Positions 12,601 through 25,960 of a stretch of DNA of 64,000 nucleotides are shown in pieces. The stretch lies in NCBI GenBank assembly GCA_963693085.1, contig OY856413.1:537682879-537746878 (forward strand), given 5' to 3'. The stretch is from Alisma plantago-aquatica. Its lineage: Eukaryota; Streptophyta; Magnoliopsida; Alismatales; Alismataceae. The notes below the pieces were generated by a model. It saw nothing but the letters and a program-made list of their open reading frames with translations, did no database searches and had not been told where the DNA came from. The position numbers and the translations under genes were made by a program. Every line of letters begins with the position of its first letter. The first letter of the stretch is position 1.

Positions 12601-13114
12601 AACGACAGATAGTGATTTCTTTAAGACTGTTGTAAATTTTGAATTACGTTTACATGCAACAGTGACATGTGCAACTAAGTTAACAACTCACGCCAATCCA
12701 GATAAGAAAACATAGAATAAACCAATGCATGAGAATAAAAAATAAATAAGATCGGGAACCAAACCAGGTCGTTCGTTGAAAGACGAACGTGATATACTTA
12801 AAGAAATCAGTGCTTTGTAATCCTTCTGGACAGACGACGTTCTCCTAGTCGACCTGGTCACGAACCTAAAGAAGAGATATCTCGCTCGTTTTGACGACGA
12901 ACAATGCAGACGAAGCAGTTGCACTACCAATGCAGTTCAGCAACGGAACCACTGCTTAACAAATTGTGTCTTGAAAGAGAGAGAAAGAACGAATTACGAT
13001 ATCCAGGAGAAGATCTCCACGCAACACCGAAAAATTCACAAAAGTGACACTTTTTTATTAGGATGAATAAATCCGATTAGAAAATAAACAACTAATTAAA
13101 TGAATAATTAATTA

Positions 13115-13429
13115 TGTAGTTGTATCCTAATGCAAAAAGAAGATGGAAAACATTCTCCACAATCCACAAGTCTGAGCCCGAGCCCATGCCCCGCGTGCAC
13201 GCATCGTGTGTGTTGTGGTCACCATACTCTCCTCTTAAGTTCCTTGGATACTAGTGTAACATATGAACCTACATATAAGGATCATAAAAGTTTTAGGAGT
13301 GAGCAATGTCGGATAAACTTCTTTTCTATTTGTACTAGAGACAAAACTACATTTTTCACATGTACTAGCTGCACTATATTAAACTTAACCCATGCTATAT
13401 ACATAACATTTGCACTCATATATCTAAGA
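13115..13429 (-). repeat. 5' LTR of the copia element (right copy)
   Basis: It is the partner of 2585-3082 and lacks the MITE; the site reads on as ...CTCCTCTTAAGTTCCTTGG without the insert. The two copies differ by many substitutions and small gaps, so the element is not recent. The inner edge at 13115 is approximate. Confidence 0.75.
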
Positions 13430-15344
13430 GATCCAAAGTGTCGGGTATTGCGCTAGCACTATCCACCGGAAGGAGGCCTTGACTGCCTTGGAAACCGTTA
13501 ATAATACAACGCAGTTCATGTGCTCGAGACTGCGGTTGGCTGGCCAGTGGCCACTGCAGTTTGGTATCCGCGACCGACGATGATGCTCGAAACTTGGAAC
13601 ACTAACTCCTGTTCTCTCTCTCTTTGCTCTACGATGTCAACAATGATGGGTTTCAAAACCTCGGCTCTTTTGTTTATTGTTGTTACTCCTTGAGGACACC
13701 AAAGAATGGCAATACAATGATGGGTTTTCTCCACGATGGCCACAAGGATGGGTTTCAACTCCCATCTTCAGTTTGGTTCTTTTTTCCTTCTTAACTAAAC
13801 CAAATAGTGATAATACCATTTGCGAAGCCAAGAATTCTGTTCAGAGGGCGGTATACAAATGAATCGTCCGTACCATAATATTTTTAAAATATTCAATTCT
13901 ATCACAATCCTAACATCCGGTGTGAGGAGATAGATATCCAAGAACGTTTAACGATGTTTACAAAGCATGAAGCAAATATATAGAAACTTGAGGAACGACT
14001 ACTACTTTAGAGTTTAGACCAATTTAAGCACGAAGATAAAATAGAGAAAATTAGATACCCGTATGAAGAACTTTGTACACCGCCCGAGACAAGGAAAGCA
14101 ACTCCTACAAGCATTACGCAGATGCAACCTTAACACCAAGTATTCGAGGATCAATGAGTTCGAGGACCAGTTTGTACTGTTGTAGCATACACCTTTTACA
14201 CTAGGTCGTTATATTTCCAACCATTCTTTTTCAATGGTTCATCGGATAATCTTATTCAAATAAAGAGACTTTTGTTCTTTGACAATTCCTATGTATTTTG
14301 TGATAATATGACATAAATGATGTAGATGAATATGGTTATTCATCACGTCTCATGGAGAATCAAACTAGAGACCTTGATCTTATAATTCACTCTCCTAACC
14401 ACTCTATACTATTGTTTTTGCTGGTGAATATGATTATTGCATCTATATTTGGGCTTGTATGCGCTTTGAGTTTGAAATCAATTCACACGCTTGCACACAC
14501 TCCTACCCGTCTGGCACGGTCTGATTCAGTTTGATTCTGTTCGATTTGGTTTGGCATGTGCGTGCATGCGATTTGATACTTTTATAAGATAAAATACATA
14601 TATTTATTTTTTGTTTAAACAATATTTCAATCGTTGTCAATTGGAGTCTCGAATGTGCACAATTTATAATTTCTTTCATTGTCTTAGAAAAGTAAGTATC
14701 GTGAGCCACCCAAACCTTAATTCTCGTTGAATAGATCCTATCATTTTGTCATCCATGTTAACTAGTCTTTTGGTTGGCTGGTTCAACTCCCTTTGTTTTT
14801 GTTTGGGTACGCCCAACAAACCATTTACATAAGACCTTATTTACCAATTAAGGGGAAAATGCCTAGTTGGATGTCTACCTTTTTAGTTATGTTTCATTAT
14901 ATAAAGGACATACTAAAGTCATTCATAGCACATCCAGAAACACAAAAACCACCTCTGAACAAGCAGAGAGTTATTGTGTGTGAATTGATATTTGTTGTGT
15001 CTTGCTTATAACTGATGTCTGTAGCCTCCACCACCTTGTCATTATCCACAACCACATTGCATTGTTCCAGTTCATCTTATTCCTTCTTCTCCACCTATTG
15101 TTACCTATTGTTGTGTATCTTAGAGTGATTTTTACGACGTACTTTTCCACTGACATCAAGCACCAACAGAATGTTCAACACTGACCACTTTCTAGCATCA
15201 GGAGGCCGTACCAAGAGCTAGGGAAGCTAAATCTGGGGGGCAAACTGTTGGACAAGCTCATGTAAAGGAGCGGTAGATTTTTTCTTCACGACAATGATCT
15301 TTCTGACACATATTCACTAAGAGGCTCTTCTGAACTAATTGTCT
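13430..15344. other. No recognisable gene
   Basis: Unique-looking sequence between the copia element and gypsy element 1. Open frames are at most 80 residues and I recognise none. A TATA-like ATTATATAAAGG occurs near 14900. A G-rich tract (CTGGGGGG) near 15234 could be a decayed polypurine tract, but no LTR pair supports it. Confidence 0.4.
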
Positions 15345-15961
15345 ATGTTCATTATTTTTTTCCACCTCCTTACAAAAATTTGAAGAAAATACAAAGAATC
15401 TATCTTTTCACAAAGATAACAGATATTGAGAGATGAATGTATAATATTCAATGTAAATAAGCATGCACCAGATATATATAAAATGTCAATAGCAACGGAA
15501 AGGAAAAGAAACTAAACCTATTACATGGATTTCATCATAGTTCACTACATAAATTTTTCAAAAGAAAAAGATAAAATAACAAAGGATCTAGCTTTAGCAA
15601 CCTAGACATCCTTCAAGGAAGTCTTCAATCTACTCCAGGTCATGTTTTCCTTGATCTTGCTCAACACCTTGTCTAAAATCTGGGTGGTTGGGAAATCACC
15701 TAGCAAGAGGAAAAGAAAACAAGGTATGTGTCAACAATATGAACAAGAACAACAGAAAGAAAATAGCACGGAAGTAACTTCCATAAGTTCATCAATAGAT
15801 GAAGAGATCGAGAGTATACGGCATAATCAAAATATATGCTTGCCAAAACATTAAAATAGTAAAGGAATTGCATGCGTGATTAATATTGACTACATTAACT
15901 AAGTAGGGTTGAGGCACCTACCGGATCCCAAACTATAGGTGAGGGGAGAAATAACACATTC

Positions 15962-18560
15962 TGTAATGACTTTGCCTCCCAGTAACCCCCAATTAAGGGA
16001 GATTAAGAGGTCAGAGCCGTTATCCCAATAAACCGGATCAAAGGTTCGACAAATAATCAATAATAATTATAAAATTATACCAAACTATACTGAAAGGCTG
16101 GAATAAAACTTTGCATACCTTTTGAAAACTTGGATATCTAACTTCTATCCATAGTTGGAATCTATTCTAACTAATCCTCCTTGAACTTTAATTCTTATTT
16201 CCATAATGTGCCATTTTACTGTTTGTCCTTTTCAATATTGTACCTAAAATGTCGACGAACAAAACGTCGGTCAGCATAATGAATATGCCAGTATGTGGGG
16301 ACAACCCAAATTTCACACATATGGCTAACAAACTAAATATCACAATCAAGTTAATTAACAATTCAATTTATGTTTTCAGTGTGTCAATCTCCACCGCTTT
16401 TGCCCTAACCCTGGGATACCCTCCTTAGGGTTTCTCTTTTGCAATTGACTAAAGGACACCTTATCTATCCTGAGCTTGGTGCCCGGGGTCACCTCTCATG
16501 GTTCCCATTGGTCTTCCCTCTTGGGCTTGACCTCATTGCATCATACATCAGGGTGGCATGTAGGTGCAAGAAGACACACTTATAAATTAACTGTGATAAT
16601 CACAGTAACTTTATACATTTTGCATATATGAACATCCAACAGTTAGGTTGCATTCAATTCGATCAATCATCCGAGAAAACCCCGTGAAACTAAAGCGGTT
16701 AACCATAAATAACCACATACCTGTTTTACAGATCTTTGAGATAGAATCGACCAATAAGAGAAATCCAATCAAGAAAATACAAGGATCCTGAAATAACATA
16801 TAATTCCTTTTTATCAAGAGCCATCCAAACCATCTTGCTTCTTAGGGTCTCTATTCCTTTTTAGGATTTATCCCTCTTTTTAGGGTTTCATATGAAATTA
16901 GGGTTTTGCCTCACTTTTAATACTTTTAAACCCTAATTATACAAAATTACTCATAAACCTTAAGTTTCTCTCCCAACAGCTTAGGATTATCTTTTGACAA
17001 CATACATCCATATTTTCGGATTAAGTACAATTTTCTCCTCTTTTACCCTAATTTAGGGTTTCTAAATGTATTAACCACCATATTAGGTTTAAAACCCTAA
17101 ATCATGCAATTATCCTTCTAAATCAGGTTAAGACTCAACATTATCATTTAACAAGTTAATATTACTTAAATTAACCTATTGTACCTCATAATCCATCCAT
17201 TAGTCTTAATTAGTGTTTCTAACCTAATTTTAATACATCTTCCATCAAAATAATATACTTTTGCAAAAAGAGACAGAATTAGGCTTTCAAACTATTCATA
17301 TCTTATTCCTTGTATTTTTCTGATCAACTTTCATATATAAAGTTTATTCATCTGAGTTTTCTAGCAATTCCTATGAATTTTACAAGGAAAACTGATTTTC
17401 TAGATTTTTCGAGAAGAGAGGACAATTACCAAAAATTGCCGGCCGTTTGATCAGTAGTATGCTGGTCCGCCCTTTGAATCTGACACTCCTCATCACGCAT
17501 GAGCTAATTTAGCCAGCCACTCCTCGGATCGTTGGATCTCCACGCGAGATCACAGTGGAACCCGATCTAACGGCTAGTGCTTCTCATCCTCCGCCTTTCC
17601 TTTGCTCAACCCTGCGGTGGCACCGTGGCGGTGCTCTCGCTGGAGCAAGGTCAATCCATGGACCTAGGGCACGAGAGCAGAGGGTAAGCAGCCAGTTGGG
17701 TTCTTGCAGCTCTAAGGAATCGAGAGGGGCTCTATTTATAGGATCGGGGGTCCCTTTAGGGTTTCTCAACCCTACCGCCACCCACACCTTCAGGTGATTT
17801 GCGTGTTTCTTCTAGATGCATCCAAAGTATGAAAAACCAGGGTCTATGAGGTGTGGAACTCCCTTCGGAATTCAACCAAGAAGTTGCCTAGTTTGCACAT
17901 GCGAAGAATCATGAGAAAAATCGAAGGGAAATTCCTCCTGTCCGCGGCAAGAGTCCTAGTTCCATTGGAATTGGATGATGAGCGGCTCCCGTTGGATCAG
18001 GATCCAACGACCCTCATCTCTTGCGTTCAACCAGAAAGAAAATTGAATTCCTATTTTCAAGATAATTCCTCATTATTTAGGAATCTTAGAAAAACCATAA
18101 CTCCCAATCCATGGCCCCGTTTTATCCCAAATTTTGAGGGAATATTATTAATGACTTAATCTATCATCATGCCAAATTTGGGTTTATTATCTAAATAAAT
18201 AGGGTCCTTTTCTTTAGTTTCAAGTTATCACTCAATTATATGTATATCTCACATATTTTCTCTTTCCTTTGCCATTAAATTATTATCTTGAATTCCTTGG
18301 AATTTAAGGAACCTTAATGGCTTGAAATCCCATCTTGGTAATATTCCTTAGCCTTTTCCTTATCTTTTATCCATTTTCTTATTTATTCCTTTATTCAAAT
18401 AAATTCCTTTTTCCTTTTTTTTCTTCTATTTTTTATTTTAATTGGGCTGAATAGCCAATAAATCCCACTAGAAATCATATGTAAACGAAATTCATTCAAT
18501 TGTGGCCATCAATGCCACTTTCTAGAGATTTCTATGTATTTCTCATAAATATATTGCTTA
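15962..18560. mobile_element. LTR of family B, copy in element 1's left LTR
   Basis: It starts TGTAATGACTTTGCC directly after the element 1 LTR sequence 'aacacattc' and follows the complete solo LTR at 29405-32267 for most of its length. Both share 'agtaacccccaattaaggga' near the start and the palindromic GTTGGATC...GATCCAAC (17991-18008 here). The far end blends into a LINE fragment near 18560-18640 and I cannot see its terminal CA or a target duplication. No internal domain is present, so it is a solo or truncated LTR. Confidence 0.72.
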
Positions 18561-18599
18561 ATATCCATTATCTTTTATCTTTTTTATTATTTGGACTTT

Positions 18600-18985
18600 T
18601 TCTCTTTTCTTCTCTTTTATATCCATTATTGGATGTTGCCACGAGCTTCATACTGGACAGGGAGGATTAACCAGCTGCTGAACACAAAGAATCATATTCT
18701 TATAGTCCATGTGAAACGTGAGGCTAATTATATTGCTGATAGCTTGGCTAAACAGCACCAAAACAACAAGGAGAGTTGTACCTACAACCAACCTCCAAAC
18801 CATAGTATAGCTTGCATTTTAAATTCAGATAAATGTAAGGGAAGTAGTACTTCCTCTTTTAGTTTATTAGCAAGTTTAGATGTGTATGTAGCTAATTTTC
18901 GTTTTGTGCCCATAAGAGGAGAATGGGATGAATAAAAGAATCTCCTGACTTCTTCCTAAAAAAAAAAAAAAAAAAAAAAAAAAAA
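18600..18985 (+). mobile_element. LINE 3' end with poly-A tail, 5'-truncated
   Basis: The frame ending at 18935 reads LIVHVKREANYIADSLAK, the C-terminal part of the RNase H domain found at the end of plant L1-type LINE ORF2. A short 3' untranslated stretch and a run of 28 A (18958-18985) follow. A 5'-truncated copy ending in poly-A is the product of target-primed reverse transcription. The 5' break lies between about 18560 and 18640; I could not identify target duplications. It sits inside or at the edge of the family B LTR. Confidence 0.75.
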
Positions 18986-21405
18986 CATAATAGTAGGAAT
19001 CACGAAATTCCTATCAAAAGGGAGATTTGTACATAAGTATTGCTACATTAGTTAAATAGTCTAATAAAATCAACATGCTAAGATAAACTATGGCAAGTAG
19101 AAGCATTATATATTTGAAACATGGTAGTGGGGTACAAGACCCAAAAAATGGAATATCAATACCAACTTTTAAGGAAATTTAACAAAAGAGTCATGAATAG
19201 AGAAAATAGGGTTCATATAGTGCCTCATTAGGGAATATAGGGTTTGGTTTGCAATTATCCTAACTTAGTGTGTAAGAATGCACTACCTCTTTATTGTATT
19301 CAAATACCAAGTTCCATCACTTCTAGATGTTACAAGTTCAACTTTGGCCTATTTCAATTTATTAACATTCATTAGTGTACTTATTGCACATTATTGCATT
19401 GAAACACTAAGATTGGACTTTTTTCACAAAACTCAAATTTTGACTCTGAAAAATCTCACTGTTGGACTGATTAGGTTCTCTTGATCAAGAAAACATATCT
19501 TTATGTCAATTTTGGAGTTATGGTGATTAAGTTGTAATTTTTATGGATTTTATGTATTAAATCATTTTCCAAAAAGTTCCATTTGAAAAACCTTAAAATC
19601 AGACCTCGAATGTATTTTATTATATAGATCTTAATTTTCTGATTCCAAAACATATTTTTCTATTAATTTTAGACAAGCAGTTTAAAAGATACAAAAAATC
19701 AAATTTCAACCAACCAGAAAATGACATGTCAGCAATTTAGTTCCAAATGAGGAAGAGAGAGGGAGAAGGGTTGGCCCGTGACTTGGCACCCCACAACATA
19801 TCCTAGTTCATCTTTTACCCTAGGAGGGATGTTCCAATCATTTTAGTTTCATCTAGAGCTAGTAACAAATTATAGAACAACAAAGAAACGAAACCCTAAA
19901 CAAGAACATCATCTAAAGGCGGAGATCATCATTTAAGCGCAAGAATATGAACTAACAATCTTATAATAAGAAATAAGCATAGAGAAAGATTTATAACTTG
20001 CCTCCAGGAAGAAGATCAAATCCCAATCGGTAGGAAACTTGACCAAGATGGGTTGGTAGCTCCAAACAAAAGCTTCAAACTCGAGCAAAAATCACCTTCT
20101 TCTCAAGGATACAAACCCTAAGCACGAGGAGCATGCAAAGAAGAGTTTTTGAGCTTTAGATAGAGTTCCTCCATGGAAGACTAGGATTTAGAACTAGAGG
20201 AAGGTGGAAGGAAGAAGAGAAGTAGGGAAAATAAAGGAGAAGGGGAAGAAACCTACTTGCCTTGGTCAGAAATGATAAAAGGTGACTTTAGAAACCCTAG
20301 ATGAGATTAGATGAATGGCACCTTCTTCTACCTTGGGACAGATAATCTATGGACAAATAGAGACAAGACAAATGTGTAAGTAGGAGGGAGATGATAGGGA
20401 TCAAATGTTTTGGTTGGGAGGTAAGGAAGGAGTATATAAAGCTTTATGGCTAAGGAAGAAGCAAGGCATGAGGTGTCCAAGCTAGTTTCCATGTGTATGT
20501 GTCTAAGGGTGCCCATGGTCATGCAAGCCTTTATGGATAAGGAAGAATAAAAGCATGAGGTGTCAGGCTACTTTCCATGTATCCATGGATAAGGGTGCCC
20601 ATGGACATCCAGCCTTTACAGATAAGGAAGGAGTCAAGCATGAGGTGTCCATGGAGCTTTCCACGTGTCTATAGCCTAGAGCTTTTATGGCCATATAAAT
20701 AGTTGTTCCACATCTCCTAGAGACATCAGTTATTGGTTCTCCAGGCCCACCACCGACCTCCACACAAAGAAACTGCCCCATTGGTTGATGACTCCTAAAG
20801 ATAAGCTCATCCATAAAGGAAGAAATCCCTAAAATGCCCTTGAAGAGAAACAATCCAAACCAAGGTACAACTAGGCACCCCATGGCCCAACACGCTCGAG
20901 AATGGTAAGAAAACATCTAAGGATCATAAGTCATATGGCAATTTTCAAAGAAAACCTCCCAATTGGGTAAATTGCAAAACGTTAAAGTGTGCATAAAAAT
21001 TGCATAACTTGCACAAACAACATCCAAATTTGATAAAACTTGAAAATTAAGCTTATCTCATGATTTCAAATACCTCAAAAGGTTATATTAAGGTTCAGAG
21101 CACTTAATTATGGTAATTCAGCTTGTTTAAAACAGTAAGAAATGTTTGGGGCCTTACACTTCTAGCACAAATTTATTTACCATTGTTCCACTTAAGTTGT
21201 GATTTTTGCCTTTTAGATTCTTAAATAAGATTTCACTAAGGTATTTGTGCATAAAACCTTCCATTGGTATAAAATATAAGCAAAAGTTCACCAAACCACT
21301 ATAAACTCCACTAATTCATCAATAAGGACATAACAGACAGAAATGAGAAGAAAACTTAGGGAAAAAGGTTACATGGAAATTACATTCATAATTCAGTATA
21401 TTACA

Positions 21406-21465
21406 GAACTTCACCCCTTAAAAAGGATTTTGTCCCCAAAATATCAAACAAAAAGAGAAGGGTGA
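21406..21465 (-). other. Polypurine region of element 1
   Basis: On the minus strand the sequence runs through GATTTTGGGGACAAAATCC and TTTTTAAGGGG shortly before the LTR start TGTAATATAC. This purine-rich stretch has the usual place and look of the chromovirus polypurine tract; elements 2 and 3 have a similar layout. Confidence 0.6.
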
Positions 21466-21544
21466 GTACACAATATCTAATATGTCAACTCCCAAGTGGT
21501 TTCTTCCAAACCATGATATTTCCACAAATCTTTCACCAACTCAA

Positions 21545-22720
21545 TATCCATGTACTTCAACTACTTTACTCGGGAGTCCAAGATCTTCATAAGTAGCTCC
21601 TCATATGTCAGATTCTCATGGATCTCCAAAGGATCAATAGTAAGCACATGAGAAAGGTCCTTCACATACTTCTTCAACCTAGAGACATAGAACACATTAT
21701 GAATCTTATCATAGGTAGGAGAAAGAGATAAGAAGTATGAACAATATCCAACCTTATACAAGATCTCGAATGGTCCAACATAGCAGGGACTCGATTTGCC
21801 TTTAACTTTAGATCTAGAAATAGAGTGTATAGGCTTGATCTTCAAGAATACATAGTCACCCACTAAGAAGCTAACATCAGATCTCATCTTGTCATAATAC
21901 ATCTTCTGTTGATCTTGAGTAGCTTTCATACGCTTCTTAATCAACTGAACTTAATCTATCATCATCTTCATAATATCTATATTCACAAGAGAACATTCAC
22001 AAACATCATCCCAATGCAAAGGTTAACGACAAGGTCTACCATAGAGAGCGTCAAAAGGTGACATACCAATACTAGATTGGTAGATGTTGTTGTAAGAAAA
22101 CTCAGCTCATGGCAGATAGCTATCCCAAGCACCTCCCAAATCCATCATACAAGCACGAAGCAAATCATCTAGAATTTGCATTGTCCTTTCTGACTGGCCA
22201 TCAGTTTGAGGATGATATGTTGTATTGAATCCTAGGTCAGTCCCCATTTCTTCCTAAATCTTACTTCATAATTGTGAGGTCGACTTTGGGTCACAGTCAA
22301 AAGCTATCACTTCTGGCACTCCATGTAGACGAACTATCCACTCAACATACTACTGATCCATATTAACAACTTTGTAAGTGGATTTAAGAGGCAAGAAGTG
22401 GGAAAACTTTGTGAGTCGATCAATCACCACCCAAAAAACATCGTAACCTTTCTTGGACTTAGGGAAGATAGTAACAAAGTCCATGGTAATCTTCTCCCAT
22501 TTCCATTCTGGAATCTCAAGAGGATGAAGAAAACTACCAGGTTGTTGATTCTCTATCTTGACTTGCTGACAAGTCAACCATTTTACAAAAACAAAGCTAT
22601 GTCATTCTTCATATTCTTCCACCAGAAGCTATGATGTAGGTCCTTTTACATTTTAGTTGTGCCAGGATGAATTGTGTACTTAGACCCATGAGCTTCACTC
22701 AGAACCTTCTGCCTTAGATT
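21545..22720 (-). pseudogene. Integrase of gypsy element 1, broken
   Basis: 22350-22577 encodes the entry to the integrase core (EIPEWKWEKITMDFV, then VIDRLTKFSHF). Sequence to about 21950 holds the rest of the core with several stops. 21561-21944 is the C-terminal part with GPFEIL and the chromovirus-style NVFYVSRLKKY. An active copy would join the cDNA to the host chromosome. Stop codons inside the core rule out function. Confidence 0.85.
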
Positions 22721-22989
22721 ACTAACATCAGGAATCCACAACCTATGTCAGAAGCAGACATCACCATCCAATCCAACTGAGAAGTCAGATTGGGTTTCTC
22801 TACTAAGGCCTTCATCTACTCAAGGCCATAACTCTCAAATTGTGCAGCTACAACCTTTGAGATCCAAGTTGGTGTAATGGACAAATTGGCCATGTTTACA
22901 CACAACTTATCTTCATCCACTGAATCAACGAGATGAAGTTGCCAACTAGAAACACATTCCAAATTCTTTCACATAGAACAGCTCATAGA

Positions 22990-24420
22990 AGCACATATAA
23001 GATACTTCTTCTGACTCAGAGAATCAACAACTACATTTTCTTTAACGGGGTGATAGGTGATGGTAAAGTCATAGTCCTTAAGGTACTCCATCCATTTTTT
23101 TGTTGCAGGTTTAGATTTTTCTGTGTCAACAAGTACCTAAAGCTTTTATGGTCAGAGAAGACTTCAAACTTCACTCCATAGAGATAGTGTCACTAGAATT
23201 TTAGAGCATGAACAATAGAAGCTAGTTGTAAATCATGTGTAGGCCAATTTTCTTCATTCAGTTTCATTTGGCGGTAAGCATAGGCGATCACTCTACCTTC
23301 TTACATCAAGACACACTCTAAGCCTTGTCTAGAAGCATCAAAGTAAATGGCATAGGGTATGCATTCAACAGGCATGTCAAGAATTGGTGCAGATCTCAAG
23401 AACTCCTTCAACTTTTGGAAATTGTCCTCACATTCATGTGTCCATGAGAAATTGACCTCCTTTTGTGTCAACTTGGTCAAAGGCAAGGCCAACTCTAAGA
23501 AGCTCTTGATGCATCTCTGATAGTAACCTACTAACCTGAGGAAACTACAAGTTTCTAAGGGATTCTTTGGAGCTTTCCTCTTGGTCACAACTTCTACCAT
23601 CATAGGATCAATACCTATATGTTCGACAAAAATCACATGACCAAGAAACATCACTTCCTTTATCCAGAACTCACATTTTGACAATTTAGCATAAAGTTGG
23701 TTCTCTCTCAGTGTGTGAGCACAATCTACAAGTGTCCGCGATGTTGTTCTTCCATCTCAAAGTAAACCAAAATGTCATAAATGAATACTACCACAAACTG
23801 ATCAAGGTAAGGGTGGAATACTCAATTCATCAGGTCCATGAAAGAAGCAGGGGCATTAGTCAAATTGAAAGTCATGACCAAGAACTCATAATGCCCATAG
23901 TGAGTTTTGAACACTGTCTTCGGCGCATCCTCATCCTTCACACACATATGGTAGCATCCACTTCGCATGTCCATCTTTGAAAACATGATGGATTACTTCA
24001 CCTGATCAAACACATCATCGACGCGATGCAAGGGATAATAGTTCTTGACCGTCACTTGGTTTAGCATGTGGTAGTCCATGCACATCCTAAAAAAATGGTC
24101 ATTCTTCTTCATGAAAAAGACACAGGCTCCCCTAGGTGATACGATGGGGTGGATAAAACCCATGTTAAGAAACTCCTGAAGCTGTTTCTTAAGATTGGCA
24201 AGTTCAGCATGGGCCAAGCGGTAAGGCATCTTCGAGATTGAAAAAGTCTCAGGCATAAGCTTGATGGAAAATTCCACCTTATGAGTTGGTGGCAATCCGA
24301 GCAACTCCTTAGGAAGCACATCATGAAATTCCTTCACCACATCTATATGATCTAGAGCAGGAGGTGTGGAATCATGAATGATAGATGCCAAGTATGGTCT
24401 ACACCCTTGCGAAACAAGTT
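22990..24420 (-). pseudogene. Reverse transcriptase-RNase H of gypsy element 1, broken
   Basis: 23993-24508 holds the N-terminal reverse transcriptase region ([12 protein letters not shown], then [13 protein letters not shown]). 23690-23990 continues it in other frames. 23301-23684 carries the segment after the catalytic site (SKCEFWIKEVMFLGHVI) and the start of RNase H. The catalytic motif, read at 23768-23785, is FIYDIL where active relatives, including element 2, have F-x-D-D: the first metal-binding aspartate is replaced by tyrosine. Together with stops and shifts this shows the enzyme is dead. Confidence 0.85.
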
Positions 24421-24935
24421 TTTTGGCTTTGATGGCAGAAATGATGAATTGACGGTCATCTTGCTTCCTACTCTTGATACATAGCCTCTCTCCATCAGGA
24501 TGCAACAAGCTAACTTTCTTTTCCTAATAGATTAATGTTGCATCATACTTATTAAACCAATACATGCCCAAGATAATATCAAAGGAAGACATGTCAAGCA
24601 TGATAAAGTCAGAAGGAAACATATTTCCAGATACACAAAGGTCCAAGGTAGGGAGTTTGTGATCAGAAGAGCAGATCCTACCACTAGGTGTTTTTACATC
24701 TAACACATAGACCATGTATTAAGATTCTAACTCTAACATGGAAGCAAGCTGAAAATACAGGAAGGTGTTCGAAGAGACAGAATCAAAAAGTGCCTTAATA
24801 GGATGCATATTGATATATAAGGTACCTTCAATGACTTCCTTGTACTCTCTCGCTTCTTCGATATTTAGAGAAAACACCCTTCCATTCCACCTCTCCATGG
24901 GAAGTTTCCACCGGTTCTGATTGTTGCTCCACAAA
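24421..24935 (-). pseudogene. Protease region of gypsy element 1, broken
   Basis: 24719-24934 and 24524-24715 resemble the retropepsin region of plant chromoviruses. The first reads ALFDSVSSNTF, where family members have D-S/P-G-A/S-T, so the glycine after the catalytic aspartate is changed. The second reads FDIILGMYWFNKYDA, the conserved ILGMDWL-like segment. The two lie in different frames. Confidence 0.72.
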
Positions 24936-25960
24936 GGAAGATTCTATCATGGTTGTTGCAACTACTGAGTCGGTTGTTGGGTTGGATCTTGTCCTTGTTG
25001 AAACTGGGGATAGAGAGGTCAAATATGTCCAACCTGGCAGCTTTCAATGGCAGGTAGGTGTGGGTCGATCATCTTTTCGAGTAGGGTCATTGTTGGCATG
25101 GAACCTTCCAGGAGGATGGTAGAGGGAGCATCAGTTGCACCTCTCACGACCACGGTTGTCGCCATGATTCTTTCTCTTGTTTTTGTTTTTGTTCCCCAAA
25201 GGTTGGAATCCAAGGTAAGATTCAATTTCCAAGGCCTTATCCACCATTTGCTGGAAGGTGAGTGGAAGTTGTGGACCAAGGTTTCGGTCAACCTGATAGC
25301 TCAGACCCTTTAGGAATAGGGTCAATATTCTCTAGACACTGAGGTCCATGGCATAGCCTTCCATTCCTGTTTAACGTAGTTGGAAACACTCATGACCCCC
25401 TTCTTAACGTTGTATACCTCGGCCTCCTTCTTCCCCAAGAAAGCCACAAAGATGTAGTTCTCCCTGAAGAGCTTGAGAAATTGGTCCCAAGTCATGGTGG
25501 TTGTGTCTCTGGTGTGGGCTATGTCGTTCCACCACACTCGGGTCGGTACATCCAACATGTAGATTGTAAAGAAGTATTTCTGGTGAGGAGGACATGTCAT
25601 GCCCTTAAAAGTCTGGTCTAGGGCCAAAAAATGAATCATCAGCCTTATAAATCATATTTGGTTCACTCTCTCCTTTAAAGTAAGGCAGTTGCATCTTGAT
25701 GAAGTCCGCCAAGCTGAACTCCTTTGGCTTGTTAGCATTGGCAGTAGTAGTGGTGAGTTGCCCCAATAGGGTAGAAGAGAGTAGCTGGAACAACATGGTC
25801 AACTCCTATTACGGGGTAAGTCCAAGAGTGTTAGGGTTCACCATACTATGTCCTTGTGGTGTCACCAGGGTATCCAAACTGCTGGAGTCATTCTGGGAAA
25901 AACCCTTAGAATTGTTGTTCGTGTTCATGTTGTCAAACATGTTAACTCTCCATAAATGCA
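24936..25960 (-). pseudogene. Gag of gypsy element 1, broken
   Basis: Minus-strand pieces at 25605-25802, 25322-25639, 25019-25291 and neighbours contain gag-like sequence: a segment with ADFIKMQLPYFKGESEP, then VPTRVWWNDIAHTRDTTTMTWDQF, which is the capsid signature of chromoviruses. At least three frame changes break it. I do not see a clean zinc knuckle. Confidence 0.75.

Larger units (their letters stand above)
2585..13429 (-). mobile_element. Ty1/copia LTR retrotransposon, interrupted and decayed
   Basis: Read on the minus strand from right to left the element runs LTR, gag with a CCHC knuckle, protease region, GAG-pre-integrase, integrase, reverse transcriptase, RNase H, polypurine tract, LTR. 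That order, with integrase before reverse transcriptase, is the Ty1/copia order. The two LTRs match over about 310-340 bases once a MITE in the left copy is discounted. The body is split in the reverse transcriptase by a solo LTR at 4796-9799. Frameshifts and stops break every domain, so it cannot make protein. I did not find a clear tRNA primer site next to the right LTR or a target duplication, so the outer ends are approximate to about 20 bases. Confidence 0.88.
15345..21405 (-). repeat. LTR of gypsy element 1, left copy, interrupted
   Basis: Segments 15361-15961 and about 19011-19962 align with 26230-27854; the remainder to 21405 has no partner left. On the minus strand it starts TGTAATATAC just after a purine-rich tract. 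The native LTR length is about 3 kb. The outermost bases near 15345-15360 do not match the right copy and are uncertain. Confidence 0.78.

Noticed and set aside
13130..13456. 108-codon open frame
   Set aside because: It lies over the copia LTR and its frame is not kept in the partner LTR.
15225..15262. Polypurine tract followed by an LTR start (CTGGGGGG then TGTTGGACAAG)
   Set aside because: No second copy of the following sequence and no coding sequence upstream, so a G-rich run alone is not enough.
18591..18935. Independent 114-codon gene
   Set aside because: Its middle is the C-terminal RNase H of a LINE, followed by an untranslated stretch and poly-A. It is a truncated LINE.
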